Shown here: positions 6,104 through 6,612 of the stretch, one piece after another | How the letters are laid out: each line of letters starts with the position of its first letter | Position numbering within the stretch: position 1 is the first letter of the stretch | Assembly (NCBI GenBank): GCA_030679805.1 | Contig: JAUXST010000323.1 | Location: forward strand, 1 to 6,612 | Direction: 5' to 3' | DNA length: 6,612 nucleotides | From: Reyranella sp. | Lineage (GTDB): Bacteria > Pseudomonadota > Alphaproteobacteria > Reyranellales > Reyranellaceae | Notes under the pieces: model-generated | What the model was told of the DNA's origin: nothing | The model's database searches: none | Seen by the model: only the letters and a program-made list of their open reading frames with translations | Translations under genes and position numbers: made by a program

Positions 6104-6606
6104 GTGGAGAGGCGGACGGTCGCCAGCGTCTCGAGCTTTTCGCCCTCGCGGCGCAGCAGCGCCAACTCCTCGACCCGGCCATGCATAGGCAGATGCTGAC
6201 GCTCGACGATGCGCGCCACCTGCTCGGCCTCGCTTGCACGAGCGAACAGACCGACTGTGATGTGAGGCTCGAACGGTTCGTCTCCCGGGGTCGGATTCAG
6301 ACCGTCGTACAATGTCGTGAGTTCCGCCGATCCGTCCGCCGGCACGGCATAGAGATAGGCCGCGCGCGAGGGCGGCGTGAGGTCGTGGCGCACCAGCCGA
6401 TCCAGCACGAACCAGAAGGGTCGCATGCCCGCGAGGTTGGCCACCGAAGCGCGCAATTCGGCCTCGTGTGTCAGAGGCGCGCCGAACACCAGCGTGAAGT
6501 GCGGGCCGATCAGGTCCGCTTGCGTCGGGTGATACTGCGCCCGCAGCCGGCGCAGCGCGGTGTCGTCGGCCTCCGCCAGAACCGGCCAGGCGACGACATA
6601 GAGCAT
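6100..6606 (-). CDS. 2H phosphoesterase ('2'-5' RNA ligase' family) protein
   Basis: The 168-residue cytosolic protein has the two H-x-T motifs that define the 2H phosphoesterase superfamily: PHFTLVF with H36 and T38, and PHITVG with H115 and T117. Their separation of 79 residues and the overall length fit the LigT/ThpR-like layout of two pseudo-symmetric halves sharing one active site. Members act on 2',3'-cyclic phosphates or 2'-5' linkages in RNA or small nucleotides; the substrate here is unknown, and similarity to E. coli ThpR is limited to the motifs as far as I can see. The ATG at 6606 gives a first strand (MLYVVAWPVL) as expected. Only 6 nt of upstream sequence (GCTGAG on the minus strand) is in the window, so a longer N-terminus cannot be excluded. 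It converges on the beta-barrel gene. Confidence 0.85.
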   Translation of the reverse strand: MLYVVAWPVLAEADDTALRRLRAQYHPTQADLIGPHFTLVFGAPLTHEAELRASVANLAGMRPFWFVLDRLVRHDLTPPSRAAYLYAVPADGSAELTTLYDGLNPTPGDEPFEPHITVGLFARASEAEQVARIVERQHLPMHGRVEELALLRREGEKLETLATVRLST

Positions 6607-6612
6607 CTCAGC

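Noticed and set aside
1..6612. Search for CRISPR repeats, tRNA or rRNA genes, insertion sequence ends, toxin-antitoxin pairs or defence genes
   Set aside because: None was visible by eye. Coding density and composition look uniform, with no sign of recent transfer.

Overview
This is a GC-rich, gene-dense window with ordinary bacterial housekeeping content. Sequence features and gene order point to an alphaproteobacterium. PdxH ends in the -LYP tail I associate with that class, FabI has the alphaproteobacterial-style VHAIAFSNKEELKGRY stretch, and pdxH sits divergently next to fabI-aroC. A Rhodospirillales or Reyranella-like host is possible, but this is inference from recall, not from a search.

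Layout. Positions 1-900 hold a leftward pair: pdxH (pyridoxamine 5'-phosphate oxidase), then, 9 nt downstream, the first 99 codons of a cation diffusion facilitator transporter that runs off the left edge. An 80-nt divergent intergenic region (901-980) carries the most obvious AT-rich, promoter-like spot in the window plus a compact hairpin. Rightward from 981 there is a tight series: fabI (enoyl-ACP reductase), aroC (chorismate synthase), a two-helix membrane protein with a probable PH-like domain, and sppA (67-kDa-type signal peptide peptidase). The gaps are 10, 10 and 21 nt, so they are probably one operon. After a 110-nt gap comes a 217-residue protein that looks like a heme-binding beta-barrel (nitrobindin/FABP-like) protein. 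It faces a convergent gene at the right edge, a 2H phosphoesterase ('2'-5' RNA ligase' family). A 22-codon reading frame overlaps the 2H stop codon by ATGA and may be a tiny coupled membrane peptide.

How the genes relate. fabI (fatty acid elongation), aroC (last shikimate step), pdxH (vitamin B6) and sppA (membrane clean-up of signal peptides) are core metabolic and envelope functions grouped by position, not one pathway. I see no mobile element, CRISPR array, RNA gene, toxin-antitoxin pair or defence system. I do not think the window contains a striking new system. The parts worth a second look are the uncharacterised membrane protein between aroC and sppA, the beta-barrel protein, the coupled micro-ORF, and the divergent regulatory region.
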